A stretch of 64,000 bases of DNA, from the NCBI GenBank assembly GCA_933207985.1, contig OW240913.1:275614983-275678982 (forward strand), read 5' to 3'. The notes beneath the pieces were generated by a model. That model did not search any database. It saw nothing but the letters and a program-made list of their open reading frames with translations, and was not told the origin of the DNA. This document shows, piece after piece, positions 1 through 11,852 of this stretch (position 1 is the stretch's first letter; the number at the start of each line of letters is the position of its first letter). The position numbers were made by a program, and so were the translations under genes. This DNA comes from Pelobates cultripes. Taxonomy: Eukaryota > Chordata > Amphibia > Anura > Pelobatidae.

Positions 1-88
1 NNNNNNNNNNNNNNNNNNNNNNNNNNNNNNNNNNNNNNNNNNNNNNNNNNNNNNNNNNNNNNNNNNNNNNNNNNNNNNNNNNNNNNNN
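1..88. other. Assembly gap (Ns)
   Basis: Undetermined bases. The gap abuts the left end of the palindrome inside a satellite array, so the outer boundary of the left arm is not observed. Confidence 1.
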
Positions 89-473
89 TGATGATATTAT
101 CGTTCTTATACATTTCACTGCTCTGAAACACTCACATTTCTGGTCAGTGATGTCTCATAAGTACAACGGTACCCCACATGTATATGTTTTTTGGGGTTTT
201 GGAAAGTTATAGGGTCCAATACAGGGCTTGTCCATTTATGTTTTTACATACTGAAATTTGACAAAGTGATTTTCCACTACTATGTCACCTTTGAGAGCGT
301 ATGGCAGCCTGGGTAATAACATTTCCCCTATTATGGCATACCATTTTCAAAAGTAGGCAACCCAGAGAATTCTAAATGGTGTGTATCGATATGTTTGGCC
401 TAACCAGTTTATCAGAAAAGCAGGGCCCCTATTGTGGTTATAGTTTTATTTGTGCTTTTTCAAACACATTAAC

Positions 474-956
474 TTAAAGGACCACTCTAGGCACCCAGAC
501 CACTTCAGCTTAATGAAGTGGTCTGGGTGCCAGGTCCCTCTAGGATTAACCCTTTTTTTTTTATAAGAAACTGCTATGTTTATAATTAATCCAGCCTCTA
601 AAGCCTCTAGTGGCTGTCTAACTGACAGCCGCTAGAGGCGTTTGCGTGCTTCTCACTGTAAAAATCACAGTGAGAAGACGCAAGTGTCCATAGGAAACAT
701 TATGAATGCTTTCCTATGAGACTGGCTGAATGCGCGTGCAACTCCTGCCGCGCATGCGCATTCAGCCGAAGAGGAGGAGAGGAGGCGGAGAGGAGGAGGA
801 GAGCTCCCTGCCCAGCGCTGGAAAAAAAGGTAAGATTTAACCCTTTCCTCGCCATCCAGCCCGGCGGGAGTGGGACCTTGAGGGTGGGGGCACCCTCAGG
901 GCACTATAGTGCCAGGAAAACGAGTATGTTTTCCTGGCACTATAGTGGTCCTTTAA
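474..956. mobile_element. T2/Kolobok-type MITE, left copy
   Basis: 483 bp including TTAA at both ends. The termini are TTAAAGGACCACT and its inverted counterpart. Inner arms include GGCACTATAGTG, and the interior has several smaller palindromes (for example around 600-680). TTAA target duplication with TTAAAGG ends is the signature of T2-family (Kolobok superfamily) MITEs known from frogs. It is inserted in one satellite unit: removing it restores the ~393-bp spacing. The small reading frame across 716-1009 is not a gene. Confidence 0.85.
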
Positions 957-1852
957 TTTCAACAGGATATTTCATATTCCTGATATGGGTTAGTGCAACA
1001 AAGCCTTAGTATTTTGTTTCAACATTGTCTCCTGAATATAACAGTACCCCCATATACCAGTTTTTCAGTTTTTTTGGGGAAGTCACAGGGACAAATATAT
1101 TAGTTGTCCATCTAAAAGTTGGACATTTGTCAAAGTGATTTTCTGGGCCTATGTCACCTTTGAGAGCGTATGGCAGCCTGGGTAATAACATTTCCACCAT
1201 TATGCAATACCATTTTCAAAAGTAGGCAACCCAGAGAATTCTAAATGGTGTGTATTGATATGTTTGGCAAAACCAGTTCATCAGATATACAGGGCCCATA
1301 TAGCGGTTATAGCTTTATTTGTGCTTTTTCAAACACAACTCAATTTCCACAGGATATTTCATATTCCTGATATGGGTTACTGCAACAGAGCCTCGGTATT
1401 TTGATTACACATTGTTTCACGAATATTATAGTACCCCCACGTACCATTATTTCAATTTGTTTCGGTAACTCACAGGACCAAATATATTAGATGCCCTTTT
1501 CAGCTTGTAAGTTTCAAAACGTGTCACTTTTGGCAATGTGTCACTTTTGAGAAAGTATGGCAGCCCAGGAGAGAAAATTACACCCATGATGGCATAGTAT
1601 TTTTAAAAGCAGGCAGCCCAGGCTATTCCAAATGGCATAGTTTGAGTTGTTTGGTCTAGCCACTTTAACAGACATGCAGTACCCATATAGCGATTTATAC
1701 TTTTCTTTGTGTTTTTTTACACACGTTCCATTTTCACAGGAAATGTCATAATCTTGATATTAGTAAGTGCAATAAAAAAATCTGTATTTTTACCATTTTT
1801 GCAGGTTTTCCACAAATTGAACAGTACCCCCACATACACTTTGTTCTGAAGG

Positions 1853-1883
<31 letters not shown>
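1853..1883. repeat. (AG)n microsatellite
   Basis: Run of about 15 GA dinucleotides in the satellite unit next to piggyBac. Mirror copy at 52237-52266. Confidence 0.95.
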
Positions 1884-1949
1884 TCTTTGATCTCACACAG
1901 AGAGTCACTGTGTGAAAAGTTTGAAAAGTTTTTTTTTAAAGCGATTTTC

Positions 1950-4640
1950 TTAACACTTTCAGAGCTAATCACAGTATTAACCCTATGATTACAGTTTTAC
2001 ATTGTAAAGTCATATTTTAACAAGTACTACAAATGTAGTATTTTGAGTTGTTTGGTGTAGCCACTTTAGAATGGCTAGCATAAAACAGGGACAGGCCAAG
2101 GTCAGTGAAATCCAGAAGTCAGAGTAGTCAGTAAAACAAGCCAATGGGTCAGTACAGGCAGCTCACAAAGCATGGTCAGGACAAGCCTAGGTCAGGAAAT
2201 CCAGGGAAATCAAGCAAACAAACTGCCAAAGTACCATACAGAGTGATTTAGTAAATCAGCTCTGTATGGTAGACTTTGAAATAGTCTGTTATGCAGAGGG
2301 CAGGTAGGGAGGGACAGGAGGGGCAATAATAACTTGTGTCCTTTCGGACTCCTCTTTTCCAGCAAACCCGGCATTTACGTTGGGGTGACCTCTTACAGGG
2401 TGTGGGGGGGATTCGGGAAGGGAAATGTTTGCTGAAAAGTCTTTGGACATCTTCAGATTCCAAAGGAGGGTTAGGATTGGGGGCCTGCGCAAATAACATT
2501 TGAGACAAAATTTGGACCATAAACTCTAGAAACGGGTATGGTCTACCTATGTCTTCCTTTTTATAAAGCACATAGGAGTTGAAAATTGCAATCTGGGTTA
2601 CGTAGATTGCAATTTTCTTGTACCAGGTCCAACTCTTTCGGTTCACCAGATAGGGCTGTATACACTGATCAGCCAAGTCTACTCCCCCCATAAACTTGAT
2701 GTAGTCTACAACGCACTTCGACTTCTCCAGCTGCTCAGTTCCACCTCTCACAGACACTGGCACTGAAGTTTCGTTGTGCATTGTAGACAGCATGAATACG
2801 TCCTTCCTATCGGTGAAGCGAAGGGCAAGCAACTCATCCTGGTGGAGCGCTGAAAGGGAGCCTCTACTGCGTCTGCCTCTTTCCAAAGTTTGGGGGAAAC
2901 CTCTGCGGTTCTTCCACACTGTGCCACAGGATAGGGTTTAAAAGCAAAATAAAGTTTTAAATAACTCTATGCTTGAATAATAGATGTCAACCTATAGCCT
3001 GAATCCCTTATTTAACAAGGGAAGGATTAGGTCCCATACTATCTTGCCACTTGTACCCACAGAATCAGGGCATCCCCTGATAAATAAGAAACACCCATGT
3101 ATATCCAGATTTGGATTCGCACAATTTGTAAAATCTGACCATATCGGGACTGTTTAGAAGGGATATACTGCTTAAAAAGTAATCTACCCTTAAACTTCAT
3201 TAGGGACTCATCTACACAAATATTTTCTTCAGGGTCATAATTTTGGGAGAATTTGTCTGACAGGAGTTGGATTAGGGGATGAATTTTGAAGAGCCTGTCA
3301 AACAATGGGTTGTTTCTTGGGGGGCACAGTGCGTTATCACTGAAGTGGAGGAAACGCAGAAGCTGCTCATAGCAATCCCTCTTGATAACACTTGGGAAAA
3401 GAGGGGTAGCCAGGATGGGGTGCTTGTACCAGTAGGACCTGATACTCGGCTTTTTGACAATACCTATAACTAGAGTTAGGGCCCAAAATTTGTGCATTTC
3501 TGCGAGGTCCAAGGGGTGCCACATATTTCACCAATTGTAATGTGACCACGGATTCGCAGTCAGATATTGGTTGGCAAATAAATTGGTTTGCTCAACCATT
3601 AGTTGAAAAATGTCTTCTGACATGAACTGCTCGAAATATTTAATTGGCTCCCAAACATCCACCATAACAGTGATGCCAGGGGTCGCAGTGAATGCGGGTA
3701 TTTCTGGCGATGTCCGGTTTGGTAGCACCCAGTCTCCATCTGGCATTGGGCTTTCTGAGCGTCCTCTTGTAGGTGGTGGTGGGGCACCATCACTTGAGGA
3801 CTCACTCACAGGCTCAATGTCAGAGGCAGTGATAGTGTTACTGTCTTGCAGAGTGTCACTATCACTGACTGCCAGAATGGCGTACACCTCCTCCGCTGAG
3901 TAGCAACGTGCCATTATAGGGGGGACTAATCAAAAATTAATAAAAAAACTAGGGGAGAAATTACTAAATTCCTGCCTGCCTAATACCCACTACCCACCCT
4001 CAAAAACCCACGAAAATTAAAATAAATGTGCTGATCACAGTTTAGACTGCTACAATCAGCACTGAAAGGGATAAATAAATATTATTATTTATTTTTTTAT
4101 ATTCGTTTTATAAAATAACCCCCCCAAAAAAGTCAACCTGATCAGAGAGCCCTCTGATCACAGTGATCACTTGTACAGTACCGTACAGGCAATACTGTAC
4201 AGTACAGTGATCACGGCAGCAGGGAAAGGGTTAAGGGAGATTTGGGTTGCTGCAGCTGACAAAGGATCAAAAAAAATGTACACAAATTTTTTTTTACCCT
4301 AAATTTTTTTTTTTAGAATAGTACAAATGTACTAACAGCCCTAATCAGGCTGATCCCAGTGTTATTGCAGTGATCAGCACTGAAAGGGTTAAAAAATATA
4401 TATTTTTTTTACATTTTACTAAAATTTTATAATTCTTTCTTTTACAGGAACCACCAATAACGATCTCTCTGCCTCTCTCTCTCAGATCGAAGTGAGGTGA
4501 GGAGAGGAGAGGGGCAGAGACAATGTGTCAGGCCCCCCCACAGCGAACTGCAACTTGGGAGGGATCAGGGAAACGTGGGTGGGCTTAAATGCTGCGGCGT
4601 GCTATGCCGCCCTAACGACGTTTAAGCCCATTAAAGCCGG
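1950..4640 (-). mobile_element. piggyBac-type DNA transposon remnant, left copy
   Basis: Holds the transposase pseudogene (2248-3914) with non-coding flanks. On the 5' side of the gene, three copies of a motif like CCCTTTCAGTGCTGATCA lie near 4040-4080, 4200-4235 and 4350-4395; a related motif (cttaacactttcagagct) lies beyond the 3' side near 1950. A strong hairpin sits at 4160-4216 (gtgatcac arms) and another at 2234-2272 over the stop codon. At 4592-4640 a GCTATGCCG/CGGCATAGC pair flanks a TTAA. I could not fix the exact ends. Confidence 0.7.
2248..3914 (-). pseudogene. piggyBac (PGBD-like) transposase, inactivated
   Basis: DDE/DDD transposase of the piggyBac superfamily, which in living copies cuts and pastes DNA at TTAA. 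The N-terminal block (3528-3914) is acidic and serine-rich and ends at an in-frame TGA. The next block (3039-3524) carries the conserved segments FWALTLVIGIVKKPSI and ICVDESLMKFKGRL, the latter with the first catalytic Asp. A one-base shift near 3134 and two stops follow across 2920-3040, where VDIYYSS keeps the second Asp. The last block (2248-2919) has FMGGVDLADQ with the third Asp, then a Cys-rich C-terminal domain with CRVC and CPSC pairs. Total length is close to a normal ~560-residue transposase, so only small lesions broke it. The same lesions are present in the right arm. Confidence 0.95.
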
Positions 4641-4658
4641 GACGGCATAGCAACCTGT

Positions 4659-4918
4659 CCAGGATTTAGGGATTACCTGGGTGTGTCTAAGGTGTTTAGA
4701 AAAAGGAAAAAAAAAACACCTTAGACTCTAATTCATATGTGCGGAATTAAAAGCTTGTTTGCCCAAGCAGAAATCTCAATGCCAGGAAAGATTTCTGTTC
4801 TTTGGATATATATTGAAATTTGGGTTCTCTCTCTCTTTTGGTTTAACAGCAAAAAACTAATTTTTCTTTTCTTTTTCTAAACACCTTAGACACACCCAGG
4901 TAATCCCTAAATCCTGGA
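4659..4918. mobile_element. Short TIR element (hAT-like MITE), left copy
   Basis: About 48-bp inverted ends: the block starting tccaggatttagggattacc at 4659 returns inverted ending at 4918. The outer flank at 4919-4958 (tgaggactgggttgagaac) resembles the end of a widespread vertebrate hAT-type repeat. That family call is from memory. The interior holds a copy of a CR1 3'-tail block (4816-4862). Confidence 0.6.
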
Positions 4919-4980
4919 CTCGTAGGGTGTCCTTGAGGACTGGGTTGAGAACCCCTACTTTAAGTCAACATAAGTAAGGT

Positions 4981-5095
4981 AAATTTGGGTTTTCTCTCTC
5001 TTTTGGTTTAACAGCAAAAAACAAATTGTGCGATAGTTTGAACTTGAATAACTTGAGTTTTTTTCAGCCTCTACTTTTATGTAAATATGTAAAAA
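4981..5095 (+). mobile_element. CR1-type LINE 3' tail fragment, left copy
   Basis: Matches the 3' tail of the better copy at 19690-19800: a block with ggtttaacagcaaaaaac, then a degenerate 'gaacttga...ttttcagc' stretch, ending in an ATGTAAATATGTAAA run like the ATGTAACTATGTAAC end there. 5'-truncated and old. Confidence 0.65.
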
Positions 5096-8000
5096 TAGAA
5101 TATATGTATACCATTTTCCCAATGTGTTGACACTGTAGGTAGGTAATGAAATCTAGGAATCAAAACTATAAACACACATTTGTATAGTTCTAGCTATCAT
5201 TATTAAACTTCATTGCTATGTTAATCCTTAGAGGGTTGTGATGTAAAAATAACAGTATATACAGATGACACTAATTTGAAGAACAAAGAAAGTGTGGGGA
5301 AGAGAAGAGCTTTATAAGACTTAGAGAACTGACTAACTTATAGAGCTAATAAATGCAAATTAGGCACATGCAGATAAGCAAGGAATAATAAGCTCCCAGC
5401 AAATACAAAAAGCGTATCTGCTTAATGGAAATGTGCAGCTTTGAACTGTCTGAAAATAATATCTGAGAACATGTTACTGAAGAAAAAAAAAAAACCACAG
5501 TTTCAGTCATTTGCAATCTGTGGGAACCACAGGGATAAAATCCAGCCTATTTTTAATGCTGTGTAAAAAATGAATCACTAAAGCAGGGCACCTGCATCTT
5601 TGTCCTTAATGTTTTATATATTCTGTATTTCCTCTGAAGTGGGCAAAGGTACGAAGTTTGTGAAGTTACCTTTAGTACTTTTATTTTTATTATTCACATC
5701 TATATAAATCATATCACATTCGGCCTTGTTTGTTTTTGTGTCCTTGTGTCTCTATGTATGTATATCTATTTATATACGTCCATATAAAAAGACTCCAAAT
5801 TCATTATGCTCAGTTAAAAATAAAACTTTAATAAAAAAATAAAGGTATATATATATATGTAAAATGGGTTGCTTTGTCTTTGTGTTAACAATCGCACTTA
5901 TTGATCTACTTTTATGGTAATTACCTTGTGTTTCACCTTGTGTTCTTAGGATGAGATTAGGGTTGATGAAGTTTTATTTTCTCATTGTTGTCACAATTCA
6001 CCTACAAACCAGTTCTTTAAACCAGTTCTTTACATTTTTAGTTATTGATATACAAGTTTTATTGTGGTTGGCTCCTATGCAGAAACTTTCCAACTGTTAG
6101 AAGTAAAGGCATTTGTAATATTATAAAACACCACTGTAGATGAAATACTAGCACAAACATAAAAGTTATTTACTATTCAAAGTTAAAGAAAAAGACAAGA
6201 CCTCCGCATACTATTGATTTACATTTATTAAAAAAGCAATCATATGCTCATATACAAGCTGTAGAATACATATCTGTAAACTTAAGTGTGCCATAATAGT
6301 CACTAGCTGGTGGGAAATCTGCTTTCGAAACAGAAGATGAGACCAAATGCACAAATAATACAACCATACACTCTTGACATGGCCCTACAGAGGAGTCTAC
6401 ATTAGCAAAACATATTTGAATAGGATACACAGAAGATATTATACTTACAGATGGTAAGATAGGTGACTCAGCTGTATTATGTTTATGAGTAATGTGACAA
6501 AAAAAGAGTATTATGTCACAATTATGTATTTCCACTTCGAGTGACCTGTTCAATGTATTGCTTTGCAGGAGAACTTTATAAACATAAAATATTTAGTCAA
6601 CGCCTAGTACACATCAACAATGCAAAAACAGGGAACTGGGTGCAGTAAGGGTGCTACTACAAAGACCAAAATATATACAAAATACTGACTAAAGCTATTT
6701 AAAGTCACCAATTTAGTTACCAATTTTAATTGACTATATATAAGCCCACCTCAATACCAAAATATCCCAAAACCGTTAGTTCAACATTGGAGATAAAAAC
6801 GCTAACTGCAACACTCACTGCTTAAAGTGAGTGCTGTTTAATGTATATTGTTTTTCTTTGTAACCAGTAGTTTACACTTTTTGGTAGTTCATTTCGGAGC
6901 CTATAAAGATCCAGCTGCACCCTCTAGTGGCTGTGTATATATCTAACTCTGGCTTATCAATCTAGCAGTATGATCCAACTGTGCAGGATATATTTATCTA
7001 TCTAGATTTCTTAATTCCATGTTATATATGTCTCATGCACTGTTTAATTGGAATCTGTCTTACTGTTGGATACAGAATTAAAACTCTATTTATAAATGTT
7101 TGTCCACTTGTTAGCATGTGATCTTGCCTGTATCTTTATTTTTTTATATTTTGCACTTTTAGGCAAGATAGACATAGGTGTTCAGACCTTGTTATTTAGT
7201 AGTTAATTCACTTTCTAAAGATGTTCACACAGAGCCCCATTTTCACAGTCAGCCTCACTTTGGATATCTGGGAGGGTACTTAAATGTGTTCATTATGCAA
7301 AACTATGTCTTGAGAAAAGTCTCCTATTGAGACTGAAATGTCAATACACTCTCCTTTCGGAGTTAATAAAGCAGTAAAAAAGCTTAATTTAAAAATTCAC
7401 AACAGTGTGCTTCTCCTTGTTTTATATACATATATGCATCTAAATTCATATAGATATATTATATATTTTTTTATATTAATGTGTTCATATTAAAACATAT
7501 TTATTATATTATATATTAAAAGTATCACTTATTTAAGCATAAAACACTCAAATTGTAGAGAAAAAAATAAGAAACACATTATTTTAAAACTACAGCGAGC
7601 ATACACCACACACTACACATATACATACATATTACATACAGCCTGCACACACCACTCAAACACACTACATACACCCATCACACACCACACTTACAAATGC
7701 ATCACATAGACATTATAAATAGCCAGCACACACCACACACCTTACATACAGACAACACATACACACACCTAGTACATGAAGCCAGGACAGATGACACACA
7801 TTATTACAAAGGAAGAGGGGAAGATGGTGAGACCCTCAGGGTAATTTACTAAACTCAGAAAATTGCAAAATAAGTCTGAATGAAAAAACTGAAGCAAATA
7901 TTTGCTTGTACTAACTTTAACGAAGTTATAGAATATTTCCAGATAAACTGCCTCCAATTTTCCATTCAGATTTAATTTGTGAAAAATGCAGAGTTTAGCA

Positions 8001-8890
8001 AATAGTCTTGTCATTTTCCAGCGCTTTAGGCCAGAGGTTCCAATCTTTGTAATTTCTATTTTTTTTTTCAGTACAAAAATTTCACAACGAACAAGTAGAT
8101 TGGCCTACCACTTTAGTCATTGGGCAAGTAGATTTTTATTTATTTTTTTAAATCCACACTTCTTCAATTACTCAAAAAGTTTTCAGAGACACTTTTCAAA
8201 TGTATGTTTTCTTGTGGTAACCTCAATAGTTATCTGGAGAGGAGGGACATGGTGTTCAACCCGAATGGAATCTAGTCTGGATACACATTAATATTGTGGC
8301 AAGAAACTGATTTTCAATAATAAGTAGTAGTAATCATATAAACTAATAACATCCTGTAGGATAAAATTAATTGCTTTGGTTTCTATTATAGCTAGATAGT
8401 GAGTAGATGTAATAGCTTTGTACATCTTTATTATGCAAAGTTCTTTGAAATTATCTTTGATTCCCTATTTCACTTCCTGCTGGTTTCACAAAAGTACATT
8501 TGAATGATTTCAAGATCAAACATTTGCACAGTGCAGCAATTGTAAGATGCCTCAAAATCAGAAGTATGGACATAAGTATGAACATAAGCATCACTTTTTA
8601 TAACAAATGTATCATAACTAGATATACTTCAACAGCAATAAATAAAAATGCTATAAATATTAAAATCCAGAAAGCCAGAGAGGGAAGATGCCTGGAAATG
8701 AGTGTACACCTACATACATTTTTCTCATAACCAGGTGAATTTACAATTTAATTTATTTAGTTTTTTTTAAATTAGTTTTTATTACCTTTTTACCTGTACT
8801 AATTACATGGAAGAGATTTTTTTATTTAATGTATTTTAAAGTGCACAATGGAATCTAGTGCCCCCACTGACTAGTACAGTGATGTTGTCT
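5096..8890. other. No gene seen; unclassified AT-rich sequence (left)
   Basis: No protein-family similarity in any frame. Small open frames at 6248-6553, 7769-8291 and 8500-8730 look like chance frames. A short AT microsatellite lies at 5850-5862. The stretch 7461-8130 (AT-rich, then CA-rich simple sequence, then unclassified) is missing from the right arm. A degenerate hammerhead-like module lies at 7309-7342. Confidence 0.6.
7309..7342 (+). repeat. Degenerate hammerhead-like repeat module (left)
   Basis: CTTGAGA, then a 6-bp stem AGTCTC/GAGACT with a 5-nt loop, then GAAATGTC. This has the order of the hammerhead core (CUGAUGA, stem II, GAAA) with substitutions in the first box. It is followed by a short hairpin and AATAAA-like sequence near 7365. 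Probably inactive. Confidence 0.4.
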
Positions 8891-8894
8891 TTGT

Positions 8895-9500
8895 TCACGC
8901 ATGCACATTCTATTGCCCTCCCCCCGGCCCCCACCCCTGAATGTCGGGTGGGGGCCCTAAACTAAAATAATGGGGCGGGGGACTTATTGTCCTCCCCCCG
9001 TCCCCCACCCCTGAGCGGCGGGTGGGGGGCCTAAAGTAGAATAACGGGGGGACCTATTGTCCTCCCCCGGCCTACACCCCTGAGCGGTAGGTGGGGGCCC
9101 TAAATTAGAATGAGGGGGGACCTAACATCCTCCTCCCTGGCCCCCACCCCTGAGTGGTGGGTGGGGGCCCTAAATTAGAATGATGGGGGGGACCTAATGT
9201 CCTCCCCTTGGCCCCCTACCCTGAGCGGTGGGTGGGGGCCCTAAAATACTAATTAGGGGGGGACCTAATGTCCTCCCCCCTGGCCTCCACCCCTGAGCGG
9301 TGGGTGGGGGCCCTAAAATACTAATTAGGGGGGGACCTAATGTCCTCCCCCCGGCCCCCACCCCTGAGGCAGGGGCCCTAAATTAGAATGAGGGGGGAGG
9401 ACCTAATGTCCTCTCCCCTGGCCTCCACCCCTGAGCAGTGGGTGGGGGCCGTAAAATACTAATTAGGGGGGGGAACCTAATGTCTTCTGAGGGGGGACCA
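8895..9500. repeat. GC-rich ~70-bp minisatellite, left copy
   Basis: About eight units at 67-73 bp spacing. Each contains CCCCACCCCTGAGCGG, GTGGGTGGGGGCCCTAAA and a G-rich run before 'acctaatgtcctcc'. It is self-complementary in part (CCCCCACCC against GGGTGGGGG), so each unit can form a hairpin, and the G runs could form quadruplexes. Confidence 0.9.
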
Positions 9501-10085
9501 TTTAACTAAGTAGCTGAAAAAAAAAACTTACCATTTGATGTTTTCTTTCATCTGAAATCTTGGCCAAAAAAGGCCAAATAAAAAGCCATAATAACCGATG
9601 AACTTAAAAAAAGAAAAAAAAAAAAGAGCACAAAAAAATAATAATCCATCTTCACCCATGGAGGGCTCCGCGCAGACTGAGCACTGCAGGGTTGGGGATG
9701 GCTTAAACCCACCAATCAGAGTGCACTGAGCCTAATTGTAGCGCGGGGCAAGGTTTTATAAGCCTTCCCCCGCCCTGCAGAGCTCAGTCTGAGCGGAACC
9801 CTCCATTGGTGAAAATAGATTAATTTTTTTTAGCGCTCGTTTTTTTTTGTGGTTTTTTTTAAGTGCGTTGGTTTTTGGGGGAGGGGGTGACTAGGGGTTT
9901 GGGGTGGGGGCAAGGGGGGAGGACAATAGGTCAGTAATTTCAGAACTTCGGGACCTCTGTAATTTGGCACTTTGGCAATTCGGCACTTCAGCTATTTGGA
10001 CATTCGGAAGTACCCGAATGTCCGAATTGCCCGAAATTCGTCCGAATTCCTATTCGGCCCGAAACGAATTGCACATGTCTAATTG
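9501..10085. mobile_element. Hairpin repeat joined to the GC-rich minisatellite, left copy
   Basis: Contains ~50-bp inverted arms (cttcacccatggagggctcc at 9650 against the inverted copy ending near 9822), then a segment ending in self-complementary CCGAA/TTCGG motifs and TTGCACATGTCTAAT at 10069-10083. A second copy of that terminal segment lies at 23875-23944, so it is a dispersed element end. The minisatellite phrase 'acctattgtcctccccc' recurs inverted at 9915-9935, so the two parts look like one composite element. Confidence 0.6.
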
Positions 10086-10100
10086 ATAGATAAATATAGA

Positions 10101-10445
10101 TATTTGTGTATGGGATAATAGTGGGACGTATGACTGAAATGAATATAATTTAATAAGAACAAAGTCGAGAGGTTAGACCTGTAAAAAAGAGGGCCCACCT
10201 AGTTAAATTAATATGAAATAATAAAGATTGAGGTGGGAGGGGAACTTCCAAAATCGGCGATGACAGGTAAGCAGGGGTTACTGGGTTTAAATAGGACCAA
10301 TAATCCCTCCCACAATTTCAGTCATATGCCTTCCACTTGTGTACGGGATAATAGTGGGATGTATGATTAAATTGAATGTAATTTGATAAAAACAAAGTCG
10401 GTTGAGGTGTGCCGAAACCGACGAGAGGTTAGACCTGTAAAAAAG
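10101..10445 (-). repeat. Split direct repeats B2-A2-B1 of the Ngaro-like element (left)
   Basis: B1 (10337-10445) and B2 (10101-10187) share gagaggttagacctgtaaaa and gggataatagtggga. B1 has about 21 extra bases with a CGGTT/AACCG stem. A2 (10241-10336) matches A1 (15666-15761) in ggaacttcc, gtaagcaggggttactggg and tttaaatagga. Confidence 0.88.
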
Positions 10446-10696
10446 AGGCAAAAAATTATGAAACTTTTTTATTTATTTCACAAGAAACATTATTTAGACA
10501 TATTATAGAAAGCAAGTCTTTTTTTCTGTCTCTGGGTTTGGAATGTATCTGTTTTATGCAGAGGATTTCCAGCTTCCCATATTCTTAATGATATGTGTTG
10601 GAACGTGATTACTGGAGGCTGCTGTGGCTGCCCCAATACGAAATGAATGACCTGAGAAGGAATGTGGATTGAGGCCTAGTCTTAGTAATAGTATAG

Positions 10697-11506
10697 CAGG
10701 GCTTCCCAAACTTTTATGGGCCGAGACCCACTTTTCAAAATGGTAATTTTTCAAGACCCACTTGCTTTCAGTGCATATTTTAAAAAGTGAACACCATGGC
10801 AATCAGCTTCAGAGGCATACAATTGGCACACCATGGCAATAAGCTTTAGAGGCATACAATTGGCACACCATAGCAATCCACTTTAGATGCACACAATTGG
10901 CACACCATGACAATTACTTTAAGAGAAATATAATTGGCACATCATGACAAACAGCTTTAGAGGCATACAATTGGCAAACTATAGCAATCCGCTTTAGATG
11001 CATACAATTAGCACACCTTGAAATCCGCTTTACAGGCATACAATTGGAACATTATGGTAGCTTTAGATGCATAAAATTGGCACACTATAGCAATCCGCTT
11101 TAGATGCATACAATTGGCACACCGTGGCAATCAGTTTTAGAGGCACAAAATTGGCACACCATGGCAATCTGCTTTAGATGCATACAATTGGCATACCATG
11201 GCAATCAGCTTTACAAGCATAACATTGGTACATCATGGCAGTGGCGTACATACCAGGGTCGCAGGGGTCGCGGCTGCGACCGGGCCCGGCCCACCAGGGG
11301 GCCGGCCGCCCCTGCGACCCGGTATGCACCCACAGGGCCAGCCTCTTCTCCTGGGGGGCCCAGGAGGCGGCCACCCCAGGTCTCACCGAGGCTGGCCCTA
11401 CTGACCCCGGTGGGCGGGCTGTCTGGGTGGCCGGCGCGCGAGGGAGCTTCCTCTTCCGCTCCCTCGCGCGACCCACTGGGAATCACCCACACTTTGGAAA
11501 CCGCTG
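10697..11506. mobile_element. hAT non-autonomous element inside the recombinase gene (left)
   Basis: 810 bp. Ends CAGGGCTTCCCAAAC and, inverted, CAGCGGTTTCCAAAG. Target duplication TAGTATAG (10689-10696) / TAGTATAA (11507-11514), 7 of 8 bases equal. CAGGG-type ends and 8-bp duplications are typical of hAT. The interior is a 37-bp tandem array plus a GC-rich block (11238-11480), possibly a second nested hAT-like insert beginning CAGTGGCGTAC. Confidence 0.85.
10785..11235. repeat. 37-bp tandem repeat inside the hAT element (left)
   Basis: About twelve variable units built on TTGGCACACCATGGCAATC and agctttagaggcatacaa. Mirror copy at 43275-43735. Confidence 0.92.
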
Positions 11507-11852
11507 TAGTATAATTGGTAAGAGGTTTCCCTTGAAGAGATACTAGTGGGTAATCAGGGTTTTTTGTGATCTGATTTTTAATTAACTTGTCCAATGCTTG
11601 TACTGGACACCATTTGGAAAAAGTAGGATAATAATTAATTTCTACTGGGGGGCCAGTCTGGCTAGTTTTGGTATGAGGGATTGCCAGAATATTATGGTCG
11701 TTCACTTCACTAAGTATTTTTGCTTAAGACATGACTTAAGTTCAGCTGGTTTCTCCACAGAAAATTCTTTGGGTCTCAAGAAACCGTAAAATGCCAAATA
11801 TGCCACTGACTTGATTACCAGATTAGTGGAATTGACCTAAAAGTGACTGTAA

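Larger units (their letters stand above)
89..2075 (-). repeat. ~393-bp satellite array, left copy
   Basis: Tandem units with a recurrent ggggtac-containing block and a conserved stretch about small-TE-like 'gtatggcagcctgggtaat'. It is the mirror of 52040-54030 and is truncated by the gap. A T2-type MITE interrupts it at 474-956. It abuts the piggyBac pseudogene and may be an internal or terminal part of that element family. That link is an inference from adjacency. Confidence 0.85.
10520..11705 (-). pseudogene. Tyrosine recombinase of Ngaro-like element, split by hAT
   Basis: Would recombine the circular cDNA into the genome. The coding part upstream of the insertion (11507-11705) reads through a segment ending KPLTNYTT. 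After the 810-bp hAT insertion the frame resumes (10554-10688) with the C-terminal catalytic motif GHSFRIGAATAA (conserved His and Arg) and MGSWKS. An in-frame TAA lies two codons before the expected catalytic Tyr (codon at 10545-10547). The N-terminal third is not recognisable. Both lesions are also present in the right arm. Confidence 0.85.

Noticed and set aside
716..1009. 97-residue Arg-rich frame
   Set aside because: Lies across a TTAA MITE and its flank; identical in the other arm only because of the duplication.
10785..11235. Regular 37-bp repeats as a CRISPR array
   Set aside because: Units are contiguous with no unique spacers, and the context is a eukaryotic transposon.
11104..11705. 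Overlapping Pro/Gly/Arg-rich frames on both strands
   Set aside because: They cover the hAT insert and its GC-rich block. Only the piece 11507-11705 on the minus strand is recombinase sequence.
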